From NCBI RefSeq assembly GCF_031128465.2, contig NZ_CP155618.1, positions 2,780,501 to 2,844,500 on the forward strand: 64,000 nt of DNA, read 5' to 3'. The translations under genes and the position numbers were made by a program. Origin of the DNA: Mariniflexile litorale. GTDB lineage: Bacteria > Bacteroidota > Bacteroidia > Flavobacteriales > Flavobacteriaceae. Numbering within the stretch: position 1 is the stretch's first letter; each line of letters begins with the position of its first letter. Below are positions 55,698 through 64,000 of this stretch, one piece after another. The notes under the pieces were generated by a model. That model was given only the letters and a program-made list of their open reading frames with translations. It made no database searches and had not been told where the DNA came from.

Positions 55698-56178
55698 TTA
55701 ACTACTCTCTAAAACATCTGTTGCTGTTTCACTATTGAGTTGTTCTGCTAATCCGATAAGCAGTCCTTCTGCTCCACGAACGTAACCAAGCCGATACATG
55801 TCCCCAAACTGAACCACTTCTCCAACTACTTTGGCACCGTGATTTTTAAGTCTAATCAACAATTCGTCAAGGTTATCAACCCTGAACATGATGCGTAGAT
55901 AGCCAAGTGAATTTACAGGAGCATTCCTATGGTCTGCAATTGTTTGAGGGACTAGAAATTGTGAAAGCTCCAGTCGGGAGTTTCCATCGGGTGTAACCAT
56001 CATGGCAATCTCAACAGACTGATTGCCGAGTCCAGTTACACGTCCGGCCCATTCACCTTCTACCATCATCCGTCCTTCAAGGGTCGGTCCAATTTCCGTA
56101 AAAAAAAGCAACTGCGTTATCGAGGGATTCTACAACGATACCGACATTGTGCATTTCCATTAATTTACTTTTTGTCAT
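55698..56178 (-). pseudogene. VOC-family protein, frameshifted at a homopolymer
   Basis: ATG 56178 opens MTKSKLMEMHNVGIVVESLD followed by NAVAFF and then shifts frame at a run of eight A (56100-56107, + strand). Removing one base restores FFTEIGPTLEGRMMVEGEW and the rest of a VOC/glyoxalase-like fold, including NSLGYLRIMFRVDNLDELL and LLIGLAEQL at the end. The start codon overlaps the stop of the upstream hydrolase gene by 4 bp, so the original gene was coupled. Either a real slippage mutation or a sequencing error. Confidence 0.8.
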
Positions 56179-56735
56179 GATTTATTTAATTTTATATCGC
56201 TTACCAATTCCGGTAATCCGTTAGAAAAGACATGGTCTGTTCCATCTAAAACCCTTACGATTGCATTTGGGAATGCCTTTTTATAGAAATTCAAATGTTT
56301 GAAAGGAACAATTGAATCTTCTTTGCAGTGGTATAAATATACTTTTTCTATTTCTCCTAATTCATGTTCAAAATTTTCTCGTAGCTCAAATTCCTCTATA
56401 CCCCAACCATTCTTTCCCCATTGTGGTGTTGCAACTAAATACAATGAAGAAATATAAATATCTGGTTTTTCTTCCGAAATGTATTTAAGCAATACTGACC
56501 CTCCCAATGAATGTCCAATTAGTATAACAGGTTCATTTAAATTTTTAAATTCTTTAGCCAAAAGGTTTTTCCACTTTTGATAGGAAGGATCTTCTGGCCC
56601 ATCTATTAATGGGTAATGAATTTCAAACTCGTTCCGTAACTCTTTTTTCAGGGACAATACAAGATCGAAACTTCCTTGTCCTGCACTGCCTTGAGCTCCG
56701 CCACTATGAGCGAAAAATACTTTTTTTATTTTCAT
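56175..56735 (-). CDS. RBBP9/YdeN-like alpha/beta hydrolase
   Basis: From ATG 56735 (MKIKKVFFAHSGGAQGSAGQ) the protein has 186 residues. The nucleophile elbow is GHSLGGSVLLK, the acid is the Asp in CKEDSIVPF, and the histidine is in DGTDHVFSNG. All three catalytic residues are present. The WGKNGWGIEEF segment is typical of this small serine-hydrolase group. The substrate is unknown. The gene overlaps the upstream NTF2-like gene and the downstream VOC gene by 4 bp each, making a tightly coupled three-gene unit. Confidence 0.88.
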   Translation of the reverse strand: MKIKKVFFAHSGGAQGSAGQGSFDLVLSLKKELRNEFEIHYPLIDGPEDPSYQKWKNLLAKEFKNLNEPVILIGHSLGGSVLLKYISEEKPDIYISSLYLVATPQWGKNGWGIEEFELRENFEHELGEIEKVYLYHCKEDSIVPFKHLNFYKKAFPNAIVRVLDGTDHVFSNGLPELVSDIKLNKS

Positions 56736-57079
56736 TTTGATTGAATGCAATATGAAGTAATGCTTCGTATTTGGTTGTTGTCATCAAACTCATAAATATC
56801 ACAAGCAGAAACAAATGATACACGTTTGTTGTCTCTTAAGAATTCAGCAGTACCACTAATGATCACTTTATTTCTACTTTCGATGATGTTTTGTATTTTG
56901 AAGTCGGTTGTTACCGATTTAAAATACTTACCAACTTGCTCACAGTTTTCAATTATTGCCTGTCTTCCTTTAAAACTATCTTCTTCTATAACGGTCCATT
57001 CGGCAGTGTCGGATATAAACTTGTATGTTTTTTCAAATTCTCCATTTGAAAATGCTTTTGCTATTTCTGATTTTGTCAT
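56732..57079 (-). CDS. NTF2-like (SnoaL_2) protein
   Basis: The 115-residue protein starts MTKSEIAKAFSNGEFEKTYK, which matches the first helix of SnoaL-like proteins. The cone-shaped sheet continues with TAEWTVIEEDSFKGRQAII, ISGTAEFLRDNKRVSFVSAC and IRSITSYCI. The function is unknown; family members bind or isomerise small hydrophobic ligands. Its stop overlaps the start of the alpha/beta hydrolase by 4 bp. Confidence 0.85.
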   Translation of the reverse strand: MTKSEIAKAFSNGEFEKTYKFISDTAEWTVIEEDSFKGRQAIIENCEQVGKYFKSVTTDFKIQNIIESRNKVIISGTAEFLRDNKRVSFVSACDIYEFDDNNQIRSITSYCIQSK

Positions 57080-57269
57080 TTATCAATTTTTATCGCGGGG
57101 TCGCCATTTATAATGTCAACGAACTTATGATAAGATGCTTACAATAAGGAATTGGAATTATCTCATGTTTAGATTATACAATACAAATAAAAAGGTTATC
57201 AGGAACTTTTATCTTCGCATATGGTAAGAAATAGTTTCTCTAAATTTGGAAATTGATATGTTTGAGTAT

Positions 57270-57839
57270 TTATTTTATAAGTTCCTTTCTAATCCTGCTT
57301 AATGATGTATCTGTAATTCCTAAATACGTGGCTATATGTTTAAGAGGCACTTGGCTGAAAATTTCTGAACGTTCCTCTATAAGAGACTTATACCGGTCTG
57401 TTGCAGCTTCTGTTACCATAGAAATGATGCGCTGCTTAAGTTGAAATAAACTATGCGACATCCATGCTCGACCCCATTCATTAAAACCTTTAGAAGCATG
57501 GTAAAGTTCCTGGAATGTATCAAAATCTATTTTATACATCTCACAATCTGTTAAAGCCACGATATACTCTTTTGCAGGAGATTGATGAAAAAGGGAAAAT
57601 ACATCAACAACTATTTCACTTTCACCAATAAAGCCCGTAGTAATATCATTGCCTTTATAATCAATGGCATAGGTTCTCACGATTCCTTTTTCAATACAAA
57701 AATACGCATTTGCTATTTGTCCAGTCATAAGTATATATTCCCCTTTTTTGAAAAATACTTTTTTATGTGCTTTATATATAATTTCTAAATCCTTAATTGA
57801 AATTAATGGGTGTTTGTATATGTTTTTAAGAGATTTCAT
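57270..57839 (-). CDS. Crp/Fnr-type transcriptional regulator
   Basis: The 189-residue protein has the cyclic-nucleotide-binding-like roll (KKGEYILMTGQIANAYFCIE, GIVRTYAIDYKGNDITTGFI) and the C-terminal helix-turn-helix VPLKHIATYLGITDTSLSRI. The ligand is unknown. It lies 190 bp upstream of no same-strand gene except the NTF2-hydrolase-VOC unit beginning at 57,079, reading toward its own stop at 57,270, so it may regulate that unit. Confidence 0.85.
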   Translation of the reverse strand: MKSLKNIYKHPLISIKDLEIIYKAHKKVFFKKGEYILMTGQIANAYFCIEKGIVRTYAIDYKGNDITTGFIGESEIVVDVFSLFHQSPAKEYIVALTDCEMYKIDFDTFQELYHASKGFNEWGRAWMSHSLFQLKQRIISMVTEAATDRYKSLIEERSEIFSQVPLKHIATYLGITDTSLSRIRKELIK

Positions 57840-58108
57840 TTAGAATGTTAATGTCAAGACCGATCACTTTTTGAACATGAAAAGTTCAATACAATGCTTG
57901 ATTTAAGATTAATAATTATAAAACTATAAAAAAGATTTGTATTTGATAAAATAATCATTTGAATCTACCAAATAAAGGTGTGAAGTGGCTATAATTTTGT
58001 TCCAATTGATGTTATTTTGTTTGCTTTCTTGCCCTATGCTAAGAATCGTTATCTTATAAGATTATATTTTTGTTATAAGAGATTCGAACTTTACTTTTAT
58101 TATAAAAA

Positions 58109-58366
58109 ATGAATAATTCCTTTGCTCAAGAACAGAAATATTATCATGGTTTAGCTCAAGTTGAAATTTTTAAAACTGATATTAAAAATCAATATCAAGC
58201 CAATTTTTTTAAGTCTGAGTTATTAAAAATATTCTGTGATTTAAAAATAGATTTTGATCTTGAAGATTGTGATAAAATCTTAAGGGTTGAGGGAGGTTTT
58301 GAATGCGATGAACTTTTTGAGATAGCTAAAAAACTGAACATTAAGATTGAGGTTTTAAAAGATTAA
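58109..58366 (+). CDS. Conserved hypothetical protein, HMA-like fold suspected
   Basis: An 85-residue protein with the pattern AQVEIFKTDIKNQYQANF, then IDFDLEDCDKILRVEGGFEC. The beta-alpha-beta layout and the NFDLEDCDKILRVE-like block recall small heavy-metal-associated-like proteins common in Bacteroidota, although the CxxC metal motif is absent. There is no signal peptide. The function is unknown. It lies directly upstream of an insertion sequence. Confidence 0.65.
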   Translation: MNNSFAQEQKYYHGLAQVEIFKTDIKNQYQANFFKSELLKIFCDLKIDFDLEDCDKILRVEGGFECDELFEIAKKLNIKIEVLKD

Positions 58367-58389
58367 TATCGATTTTTTTAACATAAAAA

Positions 58390-58449
58390 AAGCAGAATAT
58401 TTAGTATATTAAAGTGTTGAATTCCAATATTCTAAAATAAATTCTGCTT
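58390..58449 (+). other. Inverted repeat guarding the IS transposase start
   Basis: AAGCAGAAT (58390-58398) and ATTCTGCTT (58441-58449) pair perfectly and end directly before the transposase ATG. In transcripts entering from outside this would hide the start codon, a known way for IS elements to limit transposase synthesis. Confidence 0.5.
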
Positions 58450-59345
58450 ATGATTTCTAAAGATAAAGTTATTGAAATTTTCTGTGTTATTGATGATTTT
58501 TGCAAAGAAATCAATCAAATAATTGATAAAAACGCTCTTGTAGCGAATACCAAGAAGAAAAAGCGTAATCGAAAATCAAAAATGTCCGATAGTGAAGTAA
58601 TAACCATCATGTTATTATTTCACCTAAAAGGATATCGATGTCTCAAGCATTTTTACCTGAATTATGTCACCAAACATATGAAGAATGACTTTCCAGAAAC
58701 AGTCTCCTACAATCGTTTTGTAGAGCTTCAAAAGAAATCTGTACTACTAATACCATCTTCCTTCAAAGTTGTTGTTTAGGTAAATGCTCTGGCATCTCTT
58801 TTTTGGATTCTACTGTTCTAAAGGCTTGTCACTACAAACGAGAGAAACAGAATAAGGTATTCAAAGGTATCGCCAATAAAGGAAGGGGGACTATGGGGTG
58901 GTTCTTCGGATTTAAACTCCATATCGTAATCAACGAGCGAGGTGAAATTATAGATTTTCTTATAACTCAAGCCAATGTGGATGATAGACAACCATTAAAG
59001 GATAAGGCTCTTCATGATAAGGTTTTTGGGAAAATATTTGCTGACAGAGGTTATATTGAGAAGGATCTCTTCGAAAAACTCTTCGTAGACGGGATTCACT
59101 TAGTCTCCAAAATAAAGAAGAACATGAAAAATGCACTTATACATATTTACGATAAAATTCTTCTTCGAAAAAGAGCTGTCATTGAAAGCGTAAATGATAT
59201 ACTAAAGAATCAAAGCCAAATTGAACACAGTAGACATAGAAGCTTTGATAACTTTATAACCAACTTAATATCTGGGCTAATTGCCTATTCTTTCTATCCT
59301 ACAAAACCCAATATTAACATTGATAAATTACAAAGAATTGAATGA
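58450..59345 (+). mobile_element. IS982-family transposase, frameshifted
   Basis: Two frames make up one DDE transposase. The N-terminal part, 58450-58779 (MISKDKVIEIFCVIDDFCKE, then SDSEVITIMLLFHLKGYRC), ends in a shifted frame. The catalytic part follows from about 58755 with CCLGKCSGISFLDSTVL (first Asp), KIFADRGY (second Asp) and KRAVIESVNDI (Glu). The break lies at about 58735-58760, so the enzyme is probably inactive. The gene order and motifs fit IS982. Beyond the stop codon AGTCGAACTCACGTTA resembles an IS end, but I could not find its inverted partner on the left, so exact ends are unknown. Confidence 0.85.
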
Positions 59346-59463
59346 AGCTTAAGTCGAACTCACGTTATTTAATAAGGTTGACTTTGTATAAAATTAAAAA
59401 TGGACTTTTTAACAAAGTTTGTTACAGTATTTATTAAGAATTTTGTTTCATAAAAATCAATAA

Positions 59464-60495
59464 ATGCAAAATAAAGAAACAGTTTTAGTAACTGGAGGAA
59501 CAGGTTTTTTAGGAACTCATACAATTGTTCAGTTATTACAAAATGGATATAATGTAAAAACGACCGTTCGTTCCTTAAAGAGAAAAAACGATGTGTTTGA
59601 AATGCTAAAAAATGGCGGGATAACATCATTTGATAATCTCAAATTCATTGAAGCCGATTTAACTAAAGATAAAAATTGGGATTTTGCAGTAAAAGACTGT
59701 AAATATGTATTACATCTTGCTTCGCCTTTTCCTTCGGGTGAACCAAAGGATGAAGACGAATTAATTATTCCTGCTAAAGAAGGAACGCTTCGAGTGCTAA
59801 AAGCTGCTCAAAAAGCAGGTGTAAAACGTGTTGTAATGACCTCTTCTTTTGCCGCAATAGGCTACAGTATTAACCCTGAAAACCATATTTTTTCTGAACA
59901 AGATTGGACAGACCCTAATACAAAGATAGGTCCATATATCAAATCAAAAACACTAGCTGAACAAGCTGCTTGGAATTTCATTAAAACAGAAGCAAACCCG
60001 TTAGAATTAACCGTTATTAACCCTGTTGGTGTTTTTGGTCCAGTTTTAGGTAAAGACTTTGCTAGTTCAGTACAACTGATAGAACAACTCATGAGTGGTA
60101 AAATGTCTGCAACACCAAAAGTCTTTTTTGGTATTGTTGATGTCAGGGATGTAGCAGATTTACATATCAAAGCTATGATAAGTAAAGAGGCAAAAAATGA
60201 ACGTTTTTTAGCGTGTTCTGATGATTCGACTTCATTACCGGAAATAGCTAAAATTCTTCGCCTACAGCAAAATGAATATACGAAAAAGGTTACTAAAAAA
60301 GTGCTTCCTAATTGGTTAGTGAAAATGTTATCACATTTTAAACCTGAATTAAAATCTGTAGCTTCTCAAGTAGGGATTATAAAAACTATTTCTAATGAAA
60401 AAGCAAAAACTATTTTAGGTTGGAAACCTCGAAATAAAGAAGTGATTATAACTGATACTGCAGATAGTTTAATTAAATTTAGTATTATTAAATAA
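59464..60495 (+). CDS. NAD(P)-dependent epimerase/reductase (extended SDR)
   Basis: The 343-residue protein has the Rossmann motif VTGGTGFLGTHTIVQLL, VLHLASPFPSGEPKDED, the serine region VVMTSSFAAIGY, and the catalytic YIKSK (Tyr-x-x-x-Lys), followed by INPVGVFGPVLG. This matches dihydroflavonol-4-reductase-like aldehyde reductases. NAD(P)H-linked reduction of carbonyl compounds is likely; the natural substrate is unknown. An AraC-type regulator starts 4 bp after its stop codon, suggesting linked expression. Confidence 0.92.
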   Translation: MQNKETVLVTGGTGFLGTHTIVQLLQNGYNVKTTVRSLKRKNDVFEMLKNGGITSFDNLKFIEADLTKDKNWDFAVKDCKYVLHLASPFPSGEPKDEDELIIPAKEGTLRVLKAAQKAGVKRVVMTSSFAAIGYSINPENHIFSEQDWTDPNTKIGPYIKSKTLAEQAAWNFIKTEANPLELTVINPVGVFGPVLGKDFASSVQLIEQLMSGKMSATPKVFFGIVDVRDVADLHIKAMISKEAKNERFLACSDDSTSLPEIAKILRLQQNEYTKKVTKKVLPNWLVKMLSHFKPELKSVASQVGIIKTISNEKAKTILGWKPRNKEVIITDTADSLIKFSIIK

Positions 60496-60499
60496 AACA

Positions 60500-61273
60500 A
60501 TGGATATAAAATCGTGTTACATAGGACCCGAAATTTCACCAGAACAATTTATACCAGAACATTTGTTTTTGTTTTTGGCAAAAGGAATTTTAAATGGTTA
60601 TGATGGTAGCAATTATATTACGATGAAGTCTGGCGATTATTGTATTGTTCGTAAAAACCATTTAGCAAGATATAACAAGCAAAAAGAGAACAATAAATTT
60701 GAAAAGGTAGTCGTGATTTTTGATGAAATATATCTAAAACAATTTCTAGAAAAACACCAACTCAAAAAAGAAAAATACAAACCTAAAGAAGCATTTATTT
60801 ATTTAGATAAAAATGAACAAATATCAAGTTTTATAAACTCATTAATGCCTTATTATAATGGTATGGGGAAAATTTAAAAAGGGATCCAAAATACCAAGCG
60901 AGAAGAGCTCTTATTTACCTTGTTAGAAATGAAGCCAGAATTATATGGAGTGTTTTTCGACTTTGGTAAACCCGAAAAAATAAACATGGAAGAGTTCATG
61001 AATCAAAATTATAAATTCAATGTAGGTATTGAACGTTTTGCACATCTTACGGGTAGAAGTCTCTCGGCATTCAAAAGAGATTTTAAACAAATATTTAACG
61101 ATACACCCAACCGTTGGTTGATTCAAAAAAGGTTACAAGAGGCCTATTTTCTCATTAATAAAAAGAAACAAAAACCATCTGAAATATATATTGATTTAGG
61201 TTTTGAAGATTTATCTCATTTTTCATTTGCTTTTAAAAAACAATTTGGAATGAGCCCAAAGAACTTATTATGA
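60500..61273 (+). pseudogene. AraC-family regulator with in-frame TAA
   Basis: ATG 60500 opens an N-terminal sensing domain (MDIKSCYIGPEISPEQF) that stops at TAA 60875-60877. The same frame continues without a shift (KGIQNTKREELLFTLLEMKP) and encodes a complete AraC DNA-binding domain: FAHLTGRSLSAFKRDFKQIF and DLGFEDLSHFSFAFKKQFGM. A single nonsense codon therefore splits a protein of about 257 residues. Without readthrough the sensor and DNA-binding halves are made separately or not at all. It follows the SDR gene by 4 bp. Confidence 0.85.
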
Positions 61274-61337
61274 TGATTTCAATTTAATTTTAATTAGTTA
61301 ATTTTACTTTGGGAAGTTACCAAAGCATTTAATTTCA

Positions 61338-61928
61338 ATGAATTCAAAAAAAATATTATCTCAATACATTCAAAATTATATTGATTTAAATGAAGATGAA
61401 GCAAATCAATTTGTTAGTTGTTTTGAGGAAATAAAAGTTAAGAAAAGACAATTCATTGTACAACCTAATTTTATTGCGCATCATGTACATTTTGTGGTTA
61501 AAGGAGCTTTTAGGTCTTATGTTGTTACAGAAGAAGGTAACGAGCATACAACTTCTTTTGCCATTGAAAATTGGTGGATTACCGATTACAATAGTTTTAT
61601 ATACCAACAACCTGCCACCTCATTTGTAATAGCACTTGAAGATAGTGTAATATTACGTGTACACTATGAAAAACAAAAAGAACTAAAACAAGCAAATCAT
61701 AAGTTTGAAACTTTTTTCAGAATTATAGCAGAAAGAGGCTTGGCTTTTTTTCAGCGAAGAATTACAAACAATTTAACATTATCTGCCGAAAGGCGTTACG
61801 ATCAATTTATGAGTAAATATTCTCATATTGCTCAACGCTTACCTCAATATGCTTTAGCATCTTTTTTAGGAATGACACCTGAGTTCTTATCTAAAATAAG
61901 AAACAACAAGATTCAAAAGAAATCTTGA
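61338..61928 (+). CDS. Crp/Fnr-type transcriptional regulator
   Basis: The 196-residue protein has a cyclic-nucleotide-binding-like domain (KRQFIVQPNFIAHHVHFVV, KGAFRSYVVTEEGNEHTTSF) and the C-terminal helix-turn-helix RLPQYALASFLGMTPEFLSK. As in its relatives at 48,660 and 57,270, no iron-sulfur cysteines are visible. It lies upstream of the yceI-like gene on the same strand (105-bp gap) and may control it together with the VOC genes. Confidence 0.88.
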   Translation: MNSKKILSQYIQNYIDLNEDEANQFVSCFEEIKVKKRQFIVQPNFIAHHVHFVVKGAFRSYVVTEEGNEHTTSFAIENWWITDYNSFIYQQPATSFVIALEDSVILRVHYEKQKELKQANHKFETFFRIIAERGLAFFQRRITNNLTLSAERRYDQFMSKYSHIAQRLPQYALASFLGMTPEFLSKIRNNKIQKKS

Positions 61929-62033
61929 ACTACTTCAATCATTTTTCCTAATCTACTTCATTGTAACTAGAAAGCTATTCATTGCACTTTTGTAATGTCA
62001 ATATTGACGTATAATAATTTAAACAAAAGTAAT

Positions 62034-62558
62034 ATGAAAACAGCAGTAAAAACAAAATGGAATTTAGATGTAGCACATTCAGAAATAAGCTTTAAAGTTA
62101 AGCATATGATGATTTCTACAGTTACAGGACACTTCGAAGACTTCAGTGCAACGGCTGAAACAGAAAACGAAAATTTCGTAAATGCAGATTTTAAATTTGC
62201 AGCAAATGTTGATTCTATCAATACTAAAAATAGTGATAGAGATGCACACTTAAAATCAGATGATTTCTTCAATGCAGAAGAATATCCAGAATTGACTTTT
62301 AAATCAAAATCTTTTGATGGATACAAATTAGTTGGAGATTTAACAATTAGAGATAAAACCAAAGAAATTGTATTAGATGTAGATTTTAATGGATTAGCTG
62401 TAGACCCTTATGGTCAAACCAAAGCAGGTTTTGAGATTACAGGAAAAGTAAATAGAAAAGATTTCGATTTAACATGGAGTGCGGTAACAGAAGCAGGAAG
62501 TATAGTGGTAAGTGACACTATTAAGCTTGTTGTTGACTTACAATTTGTTAAAGAATAG
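62034..62558 (+). CDS. YceI-family lipid-binding-like protein
   Basis: From ATG 62034 (MKTAVKTKWNLDVAHSEISF) the protein has 174 residues. The YceI lipocalin-like barrel is clear: KVKHMMISTVTGHFEDFS, DAHLKSDDFFNAEEYPELTF, GDLTIRDKTKEIVLDVDFNG and FEITGKVNRKDFDLTWS. YceI proteins bind isoprenoid or fatty amphiphiles. No signal peptide is present, so this copy is probably cytoplasmic. It is followed 86 bp later by two VOC genes. Confidence 0.93.
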   Translation: MKTAVKTKWNLDVAHSEISFKVKHMMISTVTGHFEDFSATAETENENFVNADFKFAANVDSINTKNSDRDAHLKSDDFFNAEEYPELTFKSKSFDGYKLVGDLTIRDKTKEIVLDVDFNGLAVDPYGQTKAGFEITGKVNRKDFDLTWSAVTEAGSIVVSDTIKLVVDLQFVKE

Positions 62559-62644
62559 TTTTAGTAGTGTTTATTGAGGCTGAAACAATTTTATCAGCCT
62601 CAATTTTAGGCAAAGTAAATAAGAATATTGTAAAAAATTATAAA

Positions 62645-63109
62645 ATGGAAAATCAAACAAAATTAAAGGGAGGTTTAAACACATTGGCATTGTATAATGT
62701 TGCTTTTGTGGTTTCTAATATTGAAGAATCAATAAAGTGGTATAATAATATATTAGGATTTAAATTAGTAATGAAACAAGCTATTCCTCTAGAAAAAGGG
62801 GAGCTGCAAATGGCATTCATGGAAGGTGCGGGAATGAAGATTGAAATGCTTCAAAATTCAGATAATCAATTAATCGATGCGATTGTTAACGATTCAAAAG
62901 TTGATGCACCACCAACAGTTGTAGGTAGCAAAGCTTTGGTGTTTCAAGTAGAAGATTTAAAGAAAGCAACTAAAGAACTTGAAGAAAAACATGTGAAGTT
63001 TTTATGGAAAGAGCGATATCTAGCAGAAGGCGCATTATTTTGTACCATGGCATTAGACCCTGACGGTAACCGTATAAATATTTTTCAAGCAAATACAGTA
63101 ATTCAATAA
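62645..63109 (+). CDS. VOC-family (glyoxalase-like) protein
   Basis: From ATG 62645 (MENQTKLKGGLNTLALYNVA) the protein has 154 residues. A single VOC module pair is seen: VAFVVSNIEESIKWYNNILG, LQMAFMEGAGMKIEML and ALDPDGNRINIFQ. The length fits a metal-dependent dioxygenase- or glyoxalase-like dimer. The substrate is unknown. A second VOC gene starts 7 bp after its stop codon. Confidence 0.9.
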   Translation: MENQTKLKGGLNTLALYNVAFVVSNIEESIKWYNNILGFKLVMKQAIPLEKGELQMAFMEGAGMKIEMLQNSDNQLIDAIVNDSKVDAPPTVVGSKALVFQVEDLKKATKELEEKHVKFLWKERYLAEGALFCTMALDPDGNRINIFQANTVIQ

Positions 63110-63116
63110 ATCAATT

Positions 63117-63635
63117 ATGGAAACCAATAATATTATTACAAAAATAGATCATTTAGGTTTAAATGTACCGGATATAAACACAGCAACCATCTTTCTACAA
63201 GAGGCTTTTGACGCTGAGATAATTAATGAATCCTACAGTAGAGCGCTTCCACCTTTAGAAGCATCTGATGAACTTGCATCAACTTTAAACTTAGCACCGA
63301 AAGCAACCCTTCATTCATGTAGGATGATTAAAATAGGCAGTGGAGTTAGAATAGAATTATTTGAAATTTATGTTGATGGTCAGAGACAACCAATAAAATC
63401 TAGTGATTTGGGTTTAATACACTTTGCGTTGTACACAGACAGTATGCATAAAGCAATCCAAAAATTCGAAGCTGCTGGAGGAAAAATGTTATCAGGTCCA
63501 AACCCATTTTTATTTCCATCTGAGAAAGGCGACAAAAACTTCTTTTGTTACGGCTTAACACCTTGGGGAACAACAATTGAATTTATTACCTATCCAGATG
63601 GGATGCCATATGAAAAGAACAATAATCTTTATTAA
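63117..63635 (+). CDS. VOC-family (glyoxalase-like) protein
   Basis: The 172-residue protein starts METNNIITKIDHLGLNVPDI, and DHLGLNVPDINTATIFLQEA is a classic VOC opening with the metal-binding His. GVRIELFEI and LIHFALYTDSMHKAIQKFEA follow, and the end WGTTIEFITYPDGMPYE supplies the terminal Glu. It is probably co-transcribed with the VOC gene 7 bp upstream. The substrate is unknown. Confidence 0.92.
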   Translation: METNNIITKIDHLGLNVPDINTATIFLQEAFDAEIINESYSRALPPLEASDELASTLNLAPKATLHSCRMIKIGSGVRIELFEIYVDGQRQPIKSSDLGLIHFALYTDSMHKAIQKFEAAGGKMLSGPNPFLFPSEKGDKNFFCYGLTPWGTTIEFITYPDGMPYEKNNNLY

Positions 63636-63695
63636 TAGGAATTCACCAAATAATAATCAAAGAATATTTAAATCTAATTTAAATAACATAGCATT

Positions 63696-64000
63696 ATGCA
63701 AACAGCAATAATAGGAACAGGAAAAATTGGAGAAGCCATTGCTAAAAAATTAATAAAAGCAGGGCATAGCGTTTTGCTTACAAATAATAAAGGCGCAGAA
63801 AGTTTGAAAGACAAAGCAGCAAGTTTAGGAAATCTAGCAATTCCTGCAGATATAAGTGAGGTTAATCAAGCTGAGGTGCTTTTCCTTACAGTTAGATGGT
63901 CACATTTGCAACAAGTAGCTGCAGATGTCCCAAATCTAGAAGGTAAGATTTTAGTTGACGTTACTAATCCAATTTTAGATGATATGAGTTTTGACGATTT
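63696..64000 (+). CDS. NAD(P)-binding reductase (F420-dependent NADP reductase-like), 3' end outside window
   Basis: ATG 63696 opens a frame that runs off the window (101 residues seen). It begins with the Rossmann motif MQTAIIGTGKIGEAIAKKLI and continues with SVLLTNNKG, AEVLFLTVRWSHL and ILVDVTNPIL. This is the pattern of the NADPH-dependent F420-reductase-like family (COG2085). The cofactor and substrate are unproven. It is 60 bp downstream of the VOC pair and may belong to the same transcript. Confidence 0.85.
   Translation, partial: MQTAIIGTGKIGEAIAKKLIKAGHSVLLTNNKGAESLKDKAASLGNLAIPADISEVNQAEVLFLTVRWSHLQQVAADVPNLEGKILVDVTNPILDDMSFDD

Overview
The window is a chromosomal segment of a member of the Bacteroidota, most likely a marine-type Flavobacteriaceae. 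The evidence is the low GC content, Bacteroidota-type promoters (TTG, about 19 bp, TAnnTTTG), start codons without Shine-Dalgarno sequences, and typical flavobacterial families: an OmpP1/FadL-like porin, a DUF4293 protein, a DUF1599 protein, a BT_3928/DoxX-thioredoxin protein, two-part YeeE/YedE transporters and a ProRS without the editing insertion. Genus and species cannot be read from the sequence.

Positions 1-3,415 hold a frameshifted TlpA-like gene cut by the window edge, a membrane-anchored helix-turn-helix regulator with WG repeats, and a decayed class-C beta-lactamase-like hydrolase. Positions 3,558-27,593 are conserved housekeeping: yidD, cysS, folE, an outer-membrane protein with a lipoprotein, proS, tRNA-Glu, rpsT, rho, an FKBP isomerase, truA, an ABC exporter, the c-di-AMP synthase cdaA, folP, an ABC permease, a thioredoxin-like lipoprotein, tpiA, prmA, clpS and a two-gene sulfur-compound (YeeE/YedE) importer.

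A tRNA-Arg(ACG) at 27,781-27,854 marks the edge of an accessory region. It is followed by a hipA remnant, a perfect 13-bp inverted repeat and a tRNA-like fragment, and then by the main find, an insecticidal-type Tc (ABC) toxin locus at 29,124-47,219. The locus encodes a fused TcB-TcC protein of 2,550 residues (SpvB domain, FG-GAP repeats, YD/Rhs shell, aspartyl autocleavage motif and an unrecognised glycine-rich C-terminal effector), a 46-residue single-TM protein, a TcA protein of 3,304 residues with four extra N-terminal peptidoglycan-binding-like repeats, and an MNT-type nucleotidyltransferase whose ATG overlaps the tcA stop codon. By analogy with known Tc toxins, TcA would form the translocation channel, the TcB-TcC shell would hold and cleave the effector, and the effector would be injected into a target cell. 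The roles of the small membrane protein and the nucleotidyltransferase are unknown.

Positions 47,220-64,000 are a patchwork of small accessory genes: a DinB-like protein, three Crp/Fnr-type regulators, a nitrilase, HxlR with DoxX, a two-lobed retropepsin-like protease, two dihydrofolate-reductase-like proteins, NTF2-like and VOC proteins, an alpha/beta hydrolase, a broken IS982-type transposase, an NAD-dependent reductase, a broken AraC regulator, YceI, two more VOC proteins and an NAD(P)-binding reductase cut by the window end. Several genes here are interrupted by homopolymer frameshifts or in-frame TAA codons. Imperfect palindromes resembling integron attC sites flank one two-gene module. 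A 10-bp tandem array lies just beyond the toxin locus.
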